DNA of 23,473 nucleotides from Oscillospiraceae bacterium. Lineage in GTDB: Bacteria > Bacillota > Clostridia > Oscillospirales > Ruminococcaceae. Position numbers and translations under genes: made by a program. Of the stretch, positions 1 to 6,017 are shown piece after piece (the first letter of the stretch is position 1; each line of letters begins with the position of its first letter). Where the stretch lies: assembly GCA_003531585.1 (NCBI GenBank), contig DQFX01000006.1:1-23473 (forward strand), in the 5' to 3' direction. The notes under the pieces are model-generated. The model was given only the letters and a program-made list of their open reading frames with translations, ran no database searches and was not told the DNA's origin.

Positions 1-7
1 AATCATC

Positions 8-36
8 TTGACATAATCATTCTGCCGTGATATTAT
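8..36 (+). promoter_or_regulatory. Sigma-A promoter of the left-edge structured RNA
   Basis: A perfect TTGACA (8-13) is followed after 17 bp by TATTAT (31-36). The predicted start, near 43, falls just before the first arm of the structured element at 51. This is the reason to read the element as a transcribed RNA on the plus strand rather than only as a DNA repeat. Confidence 0.75.
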
Positions 37-42
37 TATATT

Positions 43-206
43 CACAGGGAACCTCTAAAAACCGGTTTGAAAAAGGAAAATGGGTAGAGTGCGCCGAATG
101 CGATGAAAGCCGACGAAGTAAGGCTGTATGCCTTACGAGGAGGTTTGAAGAAGCAGGCGGTGTGCTATACACATTTTCACTCAAACAAGGTTTTTAGAGG
201 TGACCT
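43..206 (+). ncRNA. Structured non-coding RNA, possibly raiA-motif class
   Basis: The region folds into nested, co-linear helices that can be read directly. They are 51-63 with 189-201 (13 bp, perfect), 66-70 with 181-185, 76-82 with 172-178, 84-86 with 168-170, 92-95 with 156-159, and a hairpin 118-124/130-136 with a 5-nt loop. A sigma-A promoter lies directly upstream and no convincing coding frame runs through it. The unpaired, purine-rich segments between helices look like conserved RNA core rather than spacer. From memory, the core resembles the raiA-motif RNA of Firmicutes, but this was not checked. The exact 3' end is unknown because no U-tract follows the closing helix. The alternative is a miniature mobile element with about 20-bp terminal inverted repeats; no target duplication is visible. 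Confidence 0.6.
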
Positions 207-964
207 TCTGAAATGACGGCGGCCTCCTCGTCCGTCCAGGCGCTTTCGGGCTGCTCCGACACCGCGTCGACGTACTCCAGCACGCCGCTGTATATCGTGA
301 ACGCAAGCTGCTGCTGATATTCCTCGGTGGCGAGCTTCGCTTCCTCCTCGGGATTCGAAAGGAAGCCGCACTCGATCATCAGCGACGGGTTCTTGTTGGA
401 TTTGAGCAGGAACAGTTCGTCGCCGGAAAGCTTTATTTCACGGTCGTTTCCCGGCTGGAGCTGCGCGAAACGCGCCTGCATTATCTGCGCCAGCGTCCGG
501 TTGTCGGGATTGTTGTTATTGTAGAACATCTGCCCGCCGAAGTACTTCGGGTCGGTGTAGTTGTTCTGGTGGATACACAGGAATATGCTGTCGGGATAGC
601 TCTGTATTATCTCAAGCCGGTTATCCATGTCGGAGAGCTTCTGGTTGCGTATGCCCTCGACTCCGGGGTCGTAAATGGAGATATCCTCATCGCGGGTCAG
701 CACAGTGCGGAACCCGGAAAGTTCCAGGAGCTGCTGGAGGTGCTTCACCACGGAAAGGTTCACGTCCTTTTCAAGGACGCCGCTCTTCCCCACCGCGCCG
801 CTGTCAAGTCCGCCGTGGCCCGCGTCTAGCACTATGACCGGACGCTCCGAAGCCTCCGCGGAGGTCGGGACGGCGCTGTCGGTCACCCTTGCGCAGACCG
901 CCAGGAAAGCGAAGATCCCCGCCATGCACGCAGCGAATCTCAGAGTTTGTTTGTTGAATTTCAT
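194..964 (-). CDS. cwlD: N-acetylmuramoyl-L-alanine amidase, CwlD-like
   Basis: The 256-residue protein is a zinc-dependent Amidase_3 enzyme that cleaves the bond between N-acetylmuramic acid and the peptide stem. In spore formers CwlD does this while muramic-lactam is made in the spore cortex. An N-terminal hydrophobic segment (about 9-27) would export or anchor it. The DAGHGG motif gives zinc ligand His50, followed by Glu65 in LEKD, His132 in CIHQN and the catalytic Glu198 in IECGF, so the active site is complete. Start ATG at 964 has only a G-rich ribosome site. The last four codons and the stop lie inside the closing arm of the convergent structured RNA. The short acidic tail after about residue 232 is not part of the fold. 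CwlD is favoured over other Amidase_3 enzymes by its size, lack of a binding domain and the sporulation genes nearby. Confidence 0.85.
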   Translation of the reverse strand: MKFNKQTLRFAACMAGIFAFLAVCARVTDSAVPTSAEASERPVIVLDAGHGGLDSGAVGKSGVLEKDVNLSVVKHLQQLLELSGFRTVLTRDEDISIYDPGVEGIRNQKLSDMDNRLEIIQSYPDSIFLCIHQNNYTDPKYFGGQMFYNNNNPDNRTLAQIMQARFAQLQPGNDREIKLSGDELFLLKSNKNPSLMIECGFLSNPEEEAKLATEEYQQQLAFTIYSGVLEYVDAVSEQPESAWTDEEAAVISEGHL

Positions 965-983
965 TTCGATTACCCCCGGACAA

Positions 984-1009
984 ATTGTCTATTTGTTCAT
1001 AAGATATGA
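984..1009 (-). promoter_or_regulatory. Weak candidate sporulation-type promoter for cwlD
   Basis: On the minus strand TCATATC (1003-1009) and TAGACAAT (984-991) resemble the -35 and -10 elements of mother-cell sigma-E promoters. The -10 box matches CATACAAT at 6 of 8 positions. No good sigma-A promoter was found upstream of cwlD. The spacing is short and the match imperfect, so this is a suggestion only. Confidence 0.2.
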
Positions 1010-1038
1010 GCAAGTCCCGGGAAATATTACTAGGGATA

Positions 1039-1100
1039 CGCTGAATAAAGCGCAGCGTAACAAAATCAGACGCGTGAGCACGCCTTTGTTTGATTCAGCG
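1039..1100. repeat. 8-bp inverted repeat in the cwlD-radA intergenic region
   Basis: CGCTGAAT at 1039-1046 is repeated inverted as ATTCAGCG at 1093-1100. Between them lies a small hairpin (72-75 of the 1000s with 1080-1083, GNNC-type 4-nt loop) followed by a T-rich CTTTGTTT. The structure ends 12 bp before the radA ribosome site, so it could affect the radA leader. No clear radA promoter was recognised in 965-1122. Confidence 0.35.
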
Positions 1101-1122
1101 CTTCCATAGAAAAGGAGAAAAT

Positions 1123-2511
1123 ATGGCAAAACCGAAAACCGTGTTCGTGTGCAGCGAATGCGGGCAGGAATACTCAAAGTGGAACGGCAGATGCACCGCC
1201 TGCGGAAGCTGGAACACCATCGAAGAAGCAGAGCCGGCGCCGGTCATCGGCGGGAAGTACTCTGCTCCGGCGGCGGAGCTTAAATTCAGCCCCATCGGCG
1301 ACGTGGACTGCAACGACGAGATACGCTACGGCACGGGAAGCTCCGAGCTTGACAGGGTGCTCGGCGGAGGGCTTGTGAAAGGCTCGCTGGTGCTCATCGG
1401 CGGCGACCCGGGCATCGGAAAATCCACGCTGCTGCTCCAGATATGCGGCTTCATGGGCAGCGAGCACACTATACTCTACGTTTCCGGCGAGGAATCCGAA
1501 CGTCAGATAAAGCTCCGCGCCGACCGGCTGGGAGTCACCGGCGGAGGGCTGCTGCTCGCCTCCGGCAACAACTGCGAGAGCATAATCCAGGCGGTCAGGA
1601 AAAACAAGCCGGATATCGTGATAATCGACTCGATACAGACCATAACCTCCAGCGGGATAACCTCCTCGGCGGGAAGCGTCGTGCAGGTCAGGGAATGCAC
1701 AAACGCATTCATGCACCTCGCAAAATCCGAGGAGATCCCGATTTTCATAGTCAGCCACGTCAACAAGGACGGCGGCATAGCCGGGCCGAAAATAATGGAG
1801 CACATCGTGGACACGGTGCTGTACTTCGAGGGCGAGAAGCAGCTTTCCTACCGCATTCTCAGGGCGATAAAGAACCGCTTCGGCTCCACCAACGAAATAG
1901 GCGTGTTCAACATGGACGACGACGGCCTCCACGAGGTCACGAACCCCTCGGAGATGATGCTCTCCGGGCGTATCACTACGGTCTCCGGCAGCGCGGTAGT
2001 CTGCACCATCGAAGGCACCCGCCCTATCCTCGCCGAGGTCCAGGCGCTGGTTACGAAATCCACGCTGTCAGCGCCGAGAAGGGTCGCCACCGGCTTCGAC
2101 TACAACCGGCTCTACATGATACTCGCGGTGCTCGAAAAGCGCACCGGATTCTTTTTCGGCGGTGTCGACGTATACGTCAACATAGTCGGCGGCCTCCGGC
2201 TGGACGAGCCTGCGGCCGACCTGGCGGTGGCGCTGGCGCTGTACTCCGGGCTATGCGACAAGGTGATACCAGAAAAGCTGATGGTGTTCGGCGAGGTCGG
2301 GCTCGGCGGAGAGGTACGTGCGGCTTCCCACGTCAGGGAGCGCGTCAAGGAAGGCGCGCGGCTCGGATTTGAGCGGTGCATAATCCCGAAACAGAGCTTC
2401 TCGTCGCTCAGCCGCAGCGAAAACTACGGAATTCAGATAATCGGCGTGCGGACGCTGGAACAGGCATTCCGCGCGATAAACGCGGACAAGGAAAAGGAGA
2501 ACAAGGAATGA
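1123..2511 (+). CDS. radA: DNA repair protein RadA
   Basis: The 462-residue protein is a RecA-like ATPase that drives branch migration of recombination intermediates in DNA repair and transformation. It begins with a zinc finger (Cys10, Cys13, Cys24, Cys27). The ATPase core follows with Walker A GDPGIGKST (94-102) and the RadA-specific KNRFG motif at 250-254. A C-terminal Lon-protease-like (P1) domain covers about 285-450. Length and domain order are normal for RadA. The ATG at 1123 was chosen because AAAGGAG sits at 1111-1117; an upstream in-frame TTG at 1090 has no ribosome site and precedes the conserved finger by 11 residues. The stop codon overlaps the next start (ATGA), indicating translational coupling. 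Confidence 0.97.
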   Translation: MAKPKTVFVCSECGQEYSKWNGRCTACGSWNTIEEAEPAPVIGGKYSAPAAELKFSPIGDVDCNDEIRYGTGSSELDRVLGGGLVKGSLVLIGGDPGIGKSTLLLQICGFMGSEHTILYVSGEESERQIKLRADRLGVTGGGLLLASGNNCESIIQAVRKNKPDIVIIDSIQTITSSGITSSAGSVVQVRECTNAFMHLAKSEEIPIFIVSHVNKDGGIAGPKIMEHIVDTVLYFEGEKQLSYRILRAIKNRFGSTNEIGVFNMDDDGLHEVTNPSEMMLSGRITTVSGSAVVCTIEGTRPILAEVQALVTKSTLSAPRRVATGFDYNRLYMILAVLEKRTGFFFGGVDVYVNIVGGLRLDEPAADLAVALALYSGLCDKVIPEKLMVFGEVGLGGEVRAASHVRERVKEGARLGFERCIIPKQSFSSLSRSENYGIQIIGVRTLEQAFRAINADKEKENKE

Positions 2512-2678
2512 CAAACTGCGACGACTGCGTAAATTACGTCTATGACGAGGAATGCGACTGCTGGACATGTCTGGTAAACCTCGACGAGGACGAGATGTAC
2601 CGATTCATGTGCGGAACTAACTACAACTGTCCATATTACTCGTCCGACGACGAGTACTCCATCGCAAGGAAGCAGTAA
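2508..2678 (+). CDS. Small Cys-rich protein, DUF6472-like
   Basis: This 56-residue acidic protein has seven cysteines, arranged as CDDC near the N terminus, CDCWTC at about 17-22, then single Cys at about 35 and 41. The spacing suggests a metal-binding or zinc-ribbon-like fold. It matches, by eye, the DUF6472 family of short proteins found in Ruminococcus-type genomes, whose function is unknown. Its ATG overlaps the radA stop codon by four bases and its ribosome site (AAGGAG) lies inside radA, so the two are translated from one message. The intrinsic terminator at 2711-2742 closes the unit. No signal peptide or membrane segment is present, so it should be cytoplasmic. Confidence 0.8.
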   Translation: MTNCDDCVNYVYDEECDCWTCLVNLDEDEMYRFMCGTNYNCPYYSSDDEYSIARKQ

Positions 2679-2710
2679 CGCTCCCTTATGTGATACTGTA
2701 ACAAATAAAA

Positions 2711-2742
2711 AAACCGGGGCTGTGCTGTCACAGTCCCGGTTT
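2711..2742. terminator. Bidirectional intrinsic terminator between the radA unit and comFB
   Basis: A 14-bp stem (2711-2724 with 2729-2742, one G-T pair) has a 4-nt loop. On the minus strand it is followed by a run of seven T, and on the plus strand by TTTTGGTTT. It serves both converging genes, more strongly comFB. Confidence 0.9.
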
Positions 2743-2760
2743 TGGTTTATTGCGGATCGC

Positions 2761-3030
2761 TCATGTTTTATCGTGAGACGGCCTCTTAGACACGCATGCT
2801 ATCGCTTCAGCAGTGGCAATGTTGAGGTCTACGCTGCTCTGGCGCGCCAGAGAATTCAGCTTGGAAAAAAGCTCTCCATTGTGAGTGCTGACATATCTTG
2901 CCGGAAGCTTGTTGAGTGCAAGAGCGGTCATATCCTCTATGCAGCGGTCGCATTTACAGCAGTTTTCGGTCTTGAGCATTTCAGTCAGTTTATCCCTGAC
3001 TATATCTTCCATCACATTAACAAGTGCCAT
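2761..3030 (-). CDS. comFB: Late competence protein ComFB family
   Basis: The 89-residue cytoplasmic protein matches the ComFB family. It has the VMEDIV start, a CCKCDRC cluster (Cys24, 25, 27, 30) followed by IEDMTALALNKLPARYV, and a helical C-terminal half. The gene lies in the comF operon in Bacillus, but its role in DNA uptake there is unclear. Recent work on relatives describes ComFB proteins as cyclic dinucleotide receptors, so a signalling role is possible here (family knowledge, not seen in the sequence). The gene stands alone, with its own sigma-A promoter at 3084-3112 and terminator at 2711-2742, and no comFA or comFC is visible. ATG at 3030 is preceded by a G-rich ribosome site. 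Length is typical. Confidence 0.85.
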   Translation of the reverse strand: MALVNVMEDIVRDKLTEMLKTENCCKCDRCIEDMTALALNKLPARYVSTHNGELFSKLNSLARQSSVDLNIATAEAIACVSKRPSHDKT

Positions 3031-3083
3031 AATAATTACCCCACATTCATGTAAAGCCCGGAAACTACCGAGCCGATATATTT

Positions 3084-3112
3084 ATTTTACAATAAAAAGG
3101 TATGTTTGTCAA
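3084..3112 (-). promoter_or_regulatory. Sigma-A promoter of comFB
   Basis: On the minus strand TTGACA (3107-3112) and TAAAAT (3084-3089) are separated by exactly 17 bp, giving a leader of about 47 nt before the comFB start. The near-consensus boxes suggest good expression in growing cells, unlike the divergent sporulation operon. Confidence 0.8.
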
Positions 3113-3148
3113 TACTTTTTACAATATTCTGCAATTTATGGGTTCGGC

Positions 3149-3179
3149 GTATTTCACAGAATTTTTTGCGGAAAATAGT
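3149..3179 (+). promoter_or_regulatory. Weak candidate forespore promoter for spoVA
   Basis: GTATT at 3149 and GCGGAAAATAG at 3168-3178 have the general look and spacing of a forespore (sigma-F/G) promoter, and no sigma-A promoter precedes spoVAC. In known spore formers spoVA is a sigma-G operon. The sequence match is loose, so the site is tentative. Confidence 0.25.
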
Positions 3180-3205
3180 CAAAAAAAGCAAAGGAGAGAT
3201 TCTTG

Positions 3206-3655
3206 ATGAATATATCGAACGAAGAATACGGCGAACTTACCAAGCGCCGCTCCCACAATTCAAAGCTGTGCAGGACAATTCCGATGGCGTTTCTTATCGG
3301 CGGACTGATCTGCACGCTCGGCGAGGCTCTGCTGAACCTCTACGGCATGGCAGGACTTAACAAGGACGAAGCAGGCGCGCTGACCTCCATCACGCTGGTG
3401 TTTCTGAGCATACTCTTCACCGGGCTGGAATGGTACGACCGGATCGCGCAGCACGCCGGCGCGGGTACACTGGTGCCGATAACCGGCTTCGCGAACGCAG
3501 TCGCCTCACCGGCGCTGGACTTCAAAAGCGAGGGCTTCGTGCTGGGCCTGGGCGCTAAGATGTTCGTTATCGCAGGACCGGTCATCGTTTACGGCATAAG
3601 CGCTTCGGTGGTGTACGGCATTATTTACTACATCGTCGGGCTGTTTACAAAGTGA
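3206..3655 (+). CDS. spoVAC: Stage V sporulation protein AC
   Basis: The 149-residue membrane protein is the SpoVAC subunit of the spore inner-membrane channel that moves calcium-dipicolinate into the forespore and releases it during germination. It shows a basic cytoplasmic N terminus, a hydrophobic helix near 24-46, further helices to residue 147, and the family segments LVPITGFANA and SPALDFKSEGF near the middle. SpoVAC from Bacillus behaves as a mechanosensitive channel. ATG at 3206 follows AAGGAGA (3191-3197) at good distance; a TTG one codon earlier is less likely. It is the first gene of a spoVAC-spoVAD-spoVAE operon, with 9 bp to spoVAD. The clostridial set lacks the spoVAA, AB, AEa and AF genes found in Bacillus. 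Confidence 0.95.
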   Translation: MNISNEEYGELTKRRSHNSKLCRTIPMAFLIGGLICTLGEALLNLYGMAGLNKDEAGALTSITLVFLSILFTGLEWYDRIAQHAGAGTLVPITGFANAVASPALDFKSEGFVLGLGAKMFVIAGPVIVYGISASVVYGIIYYIVGLFTK

Positions 3656-3664
3656 GGTGTCAGC

Positions 3665-4678
3665 ATGAAATACTGTGAAGGAAAAACAATGTGCTTCCGC
3701 AAACCGTCCGTGATAGCCTACGCGGCGGTAGTTGGCAAGGCGGAGAACGAAGGTCCCTACGGCGGCGAATTCGACGAGGTGGTCGAGGACAACAAGGCAG
3801 GCTCGGATACCTGGGAGCAGGCGGAATCCCTGTTCCAGCAGCGCGCGGTCGGGCACGTCCTGCGCAAATCCGGGCTGGAGCCTGACAGGATAGACCTCAT
3901 GATAGCCGGCGACCTGCTCAACCAGTGCGTGGGAAGCTCCTACGGTCTGAAGGACTACTTTATCCCCTACCTCGGGATATACGGAGCCTGCTCCACATTC
4001 GCGGAAGGGCTTCTGCTCTCGGCGGCTCTGGTGAATGCCGGATATATCGACACCGCTATAGCAAGCACCTCCTCGCATTTCAGCACGGCGGAGCGACAGT
4101 TCCGGTTCCCGCTGAACTACGGCGGAGTACGCACCCCCACCGCCCAGTGGACTGCCACCGCCGCCGGAGCCGCACTGGTCGGGTTCAGCGGGAAGCCTCC
4201 GTTTATACGGGCTGCGACAGTCGGCAAGATCGAGGATATGGGAATCACCGACCTCAACAACATGGGAGCCGCGATGGCAGGCGCAGCCTACGACACGCTG
4301 ACCCGCCACATGAAGCACCGCGGAACTCACCCGCAGGACTACGACGTGATAATCACCGGCGACCTGGGTCAGGTTGGCAGCGACCTGCTCTACGACCTGT
4401 TCCAGCGCGACGGCGTTTCTCTCAGGGAGCACCACAAGGACTGCGGGCTGATGATCTACGACCGCGCCGCCCAGGACGTACACGCAGGCGGCTCCGGGTG
4501 CGGGTGCTCCGCTTCGATGATGTGCGGGCACTTCTTCAAGCGGATACAGGCCGGCGAGCTGAAACGCGTTCTCTACTGCGCGACCGGCGCGCTGATGTCA
4601 CCTACGGTCGTTCAGCAGGGCGGGAGCATTCCCGGGATCGCGCACTGCGTGGAGATATCATCGGAAGCAGGAGGTTAA
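3665..4678 (+). CDS. spoVAD: Stage V sporulation protein AD
   Basis: The 337-residue soluble protein is SpoVAD, the dipicolinic-acid-binding subunit of the SpoVA channel, which sits on the spore inner membrane. It has a thiolase-like fold without known enzymatic activity. Family segments run throughout: AGDLLNQC, GIYGACST, ASTSSHFSTAERQFRFP, ITGDLGQVGSDL, AGGSGCGCS and ATGALMSPT. These match Bacillus SpoVAD nearly position by position, including the CGLMIY stretch. ATG at 3665 is preceded by GAGGTG at about 3656-3660. Another in-frame ATG lies eight codons in, but the first fits the family better. The last codons (AGGAGGTTAA) also form the ribosome site of spoVAE, so translation is likely coupled. 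Confidence 0.97.
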   Translation: MKYCEGKTMCFRKPSVIAYAAVVGKAENEGPYGGEFDEVVEDNKAGSDTWEQAESLFQQRAVGHVLRKSGLEPDRIDLMIAGDLLNQCVGSSYGLKDYFIPYLGIYGACSTFAEGLLLSAALVNAGYIDTAIASTSSHFSTAERQFRFPLNYGGVRTPTAQWTATAAGAALVGFSGKPPFIRAATVGKIEDMGITDLNNMGAAMAGAAYDTLTRHMKHRGTHPQDYDVIITGDLGQVGSDLLYDLFQRDGVSLREHHKDCGLMIYDRAAQDVHAGGSGCGCSASMMCGHFFKRIQAGELKRVLYCATGALMSPTVVQQGGSIPGIAHCVEISSEAGG

Positions 4679-4687
4679 CGAGATAAA

Positions 4688-5065
4688 ATGGATATGTTTC
4701 TTGAATACGTCTGGGCGTTTCTCATCGGAGGGGCATTCTGCGCGGTCGGTCAGCTCCTGATAGACCTGACGAAGCTCACCCCCGCCAGGATCCTGGTAAG
4801 CTATGTGGTCGCCGGGGTCGTCCTCGGCGCGGTAGGGGTTTACGACCCGCTCATTGAATTCGCCGGCGGCGGCGCGACAGTTCCTCTTACAGGCTTCGGA
4901 AACCTCCTTGCAAAGGGAGTCCGCGAAGCCGTCGACCAGCACGGCCTCCTCGGAGCTTTCATGGGAGGCTTCACCGCTGCGGCGGCTGGTATCGCGGCGG
5001 CGGTATTCTTCGGGCTGCTCGCGGCTCTGTGCTTTAAGAGCGGGTCAAAGATAAACGAAACCTGA
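4688..5065 (+). CDS. spoVAE: Stage V sporulation protein AE (AEb type)
   Basis: The 125-residue integral membrane protein is the SpoVAEb-type subunit of the dipicolinate channel. Hydrophobic helices cover about 7-27, 35-55 and 89-116. The VPLTGFGNLLAKGV segment between them mirrors the VPITGFANA segment of SpoVAC, and the two proteins are recognised as related channel subunits. Its ribosome site AGGAGG overlaps the end of spoVAD, and the gene closes the three-gene operon. A strong terminator at 5172-5210 follows after about 100 bp of AT-rich DNA. Length and order are standard for clostridial spoVA operons. Confidence 0.95.
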   Translation: MDMFLEYVWAFLIGGAFCAVGQLLIDLTKLTPARILVSYVVAGVVLGAVGVYDPLIEFAGGGATVPLTGFGNLLAKGVREAVDQHGLLGAFMGGFTAAAAGIAAAVFFGLLAALCFKSGSKINET

Positions 5066-5118
5066 CGGGGACGTCGGGGCTTTATCTGGGCTTTAACTCT
5101 GCGGATAAATTAAATTAA

Positions 5119-5143
5119 GAATTCGGAATGCTGAATTCGGAAT
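5119..5143. repeat. Two 11-bp direct repeats after spoVAE
   Basis: GAATTCGGAAT occurs at 5119-5129 and again at 5133-5143, followed by a small hairpin at 5150-5164 (6-bp arms, TTC loop). The segment is AT-rich, unlike the genes around it, and resembles short intergenic repeats scattered in clostridial genomes. No coding potential is seen in 5066-5314. Confidence 0.5.
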
Positions 5144-5171
5144 TATGGAATCCGCTTCGCGGATATATTTT

Positions 5172-5210
5172 AAAAAGCAAAGCACTTCAGTTTGATCTGC
5201 TTTGCTTTTT
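5172..5210. terminator. Terminator of the spoVA operon
   Basis: A 13-bp perfect stem (5172-5184 with 5198-5210) begins with A5 and ends with a T6 run, giving an efficient plus-strand terminator that could also work on the other strand. Confidence 0.9.
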
Positions 5211-5314
5211 TACAGTTCAGCGTAAATTGAAATAATGATCGTATAGCGTTCCGTTTTTGTGCTATATGCTTTTCCAGCGGCGGGTTCCGTGGGGAATTTT
5301 TGTCGCAGTCACAA

Positions 5315-5343
5315 TAGATTTTTTCTGCGGAATATGCTATAAT
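5315..5343 (+). promoter_or_regulatory. Extended -10 promoter of the ECF-S/coaX unit
   Basis: TATAAT at 5338-5343 is preceded by TGC, an extended -10. A weak -35 (TAGATT, 5315-5320) lies 17 bp upstream. The short inverted repeat AATAC-TATC-GTATT (5341-5354) covers the start site, and a CCCCG/CGGGG hairpin (5364-5378) lies in the leader, just before the ribosome site AAGGAGG (5388-5394). Confidence 0.7.
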
Positions 5344-5404
5344 ACTATCGTATTGTATTGTATCCCCGGAAATCGGGGAATGATAACAAGGAGGAAAATT
5401 CAAT

Positions 5405-6001
5405 ATGAACAGCGAAAAGATCCACAAGATGGTCGGAACCGGCGTTCTGACCGCAGTAGTAATCGTCGTATATCTTCTGACGATGGGAATTTCCGTAGGA
5501 CCGTTCAACATCACGTTTGCTCTTATCCCGATAGTAGTCGGCGCGGCACTATACGGCTGGGCGACAGGCGGCTGGCTCGGTCTGGTGTTCGGCGCGATGG
5601 TGCTTTTCACCGGCGGTGCGAACGCATTTTTGGTGATCAACGTACCCGGGACGATTATCACAGTCCTGGTCAAGGGCGCGGCGGCTGGTCTTGTTCCGGG
5701 ACTTATCTACAGCGCTCTTGAGAAGAAGAACCGCTGGGCTGCGACAATATGCGCGGCTGCGGCAGCTCCGATCGTTAATACCGGAATATTCCTGCTGGGC
5801 TGCCTCGCGTTCTTCATGGGAACAATAAACGAATGGGCGGCAGGCGCAGGCATTGAGAACGCAGGAGTCTACATGGTGACGGTTTTCGTCGGCGTGAACT
5901 TCCTGGTAGAGCTTGGCGCTAACCTGCTGTTAAGCTCCGTGATAGTAAGAATAGTCGACATAGTAAAGAACAAACTGGCCGCAAACAAGTCACGGATATA
6001 A
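5405..6001 (+). CDS. ECF transporter substrate-binding (S) component, probably pantothenate
   Basis: The 198-residue integral membrane protein has about six hydrophobic helices and the small-residue-rich pattern of ECF transporter S components, which bind a vitamin and dock to a shared EcfA-A'-T energy module. No ATPase or T component is nearby, so it must use a module encoded elsewhere. The gene lies 16 bp upstream of coaX, the pantothenate kinase gene, which makes pantothenate the likely substrate (inference from context; the binding site cannot be read from sequence alone). ATG at 5405 is 10 bp after a perfect AAGGAGG. Other vitamins or their precursors remain possible. The length is typical for S components. 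Confidence 0.85.
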   Translation: MNSEKIHKMVGTGVLTAVVIVVYLLTMGISVGPFNITFALIPIVVGAALYGWATGGWLGLVFGAMVLFTGGANAFLVINVPGTIITVLVKGAAAGLVPGLIYSALEKKNRWAATICAAAAAPIVNTGIFLLGCLAFFMGTINEWAAGAGIENAGVYMVTVFVGVNFLVELGANLLLSSVIVRIVDIVKNKLAANKSRI

Positions 6002-6017
6002 TTCCAAAGGAGCAGCA

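Noticed and set aside
46..206. The left-edge element as a MITE
   Set aside because: It has inverted ends, but no target-site duplication is seen, the nested internal helices are co-linear, and a promoter starts exactly at its edge; an RNA gene explains more. Not fully excluded.
3506..4531. A 341-codon open frame on the minus strand opposite spoVAC/spoVAD
   Set aside because: It overlaps conserved SpoVAD completely and has low-complexity, antisense-type composition.
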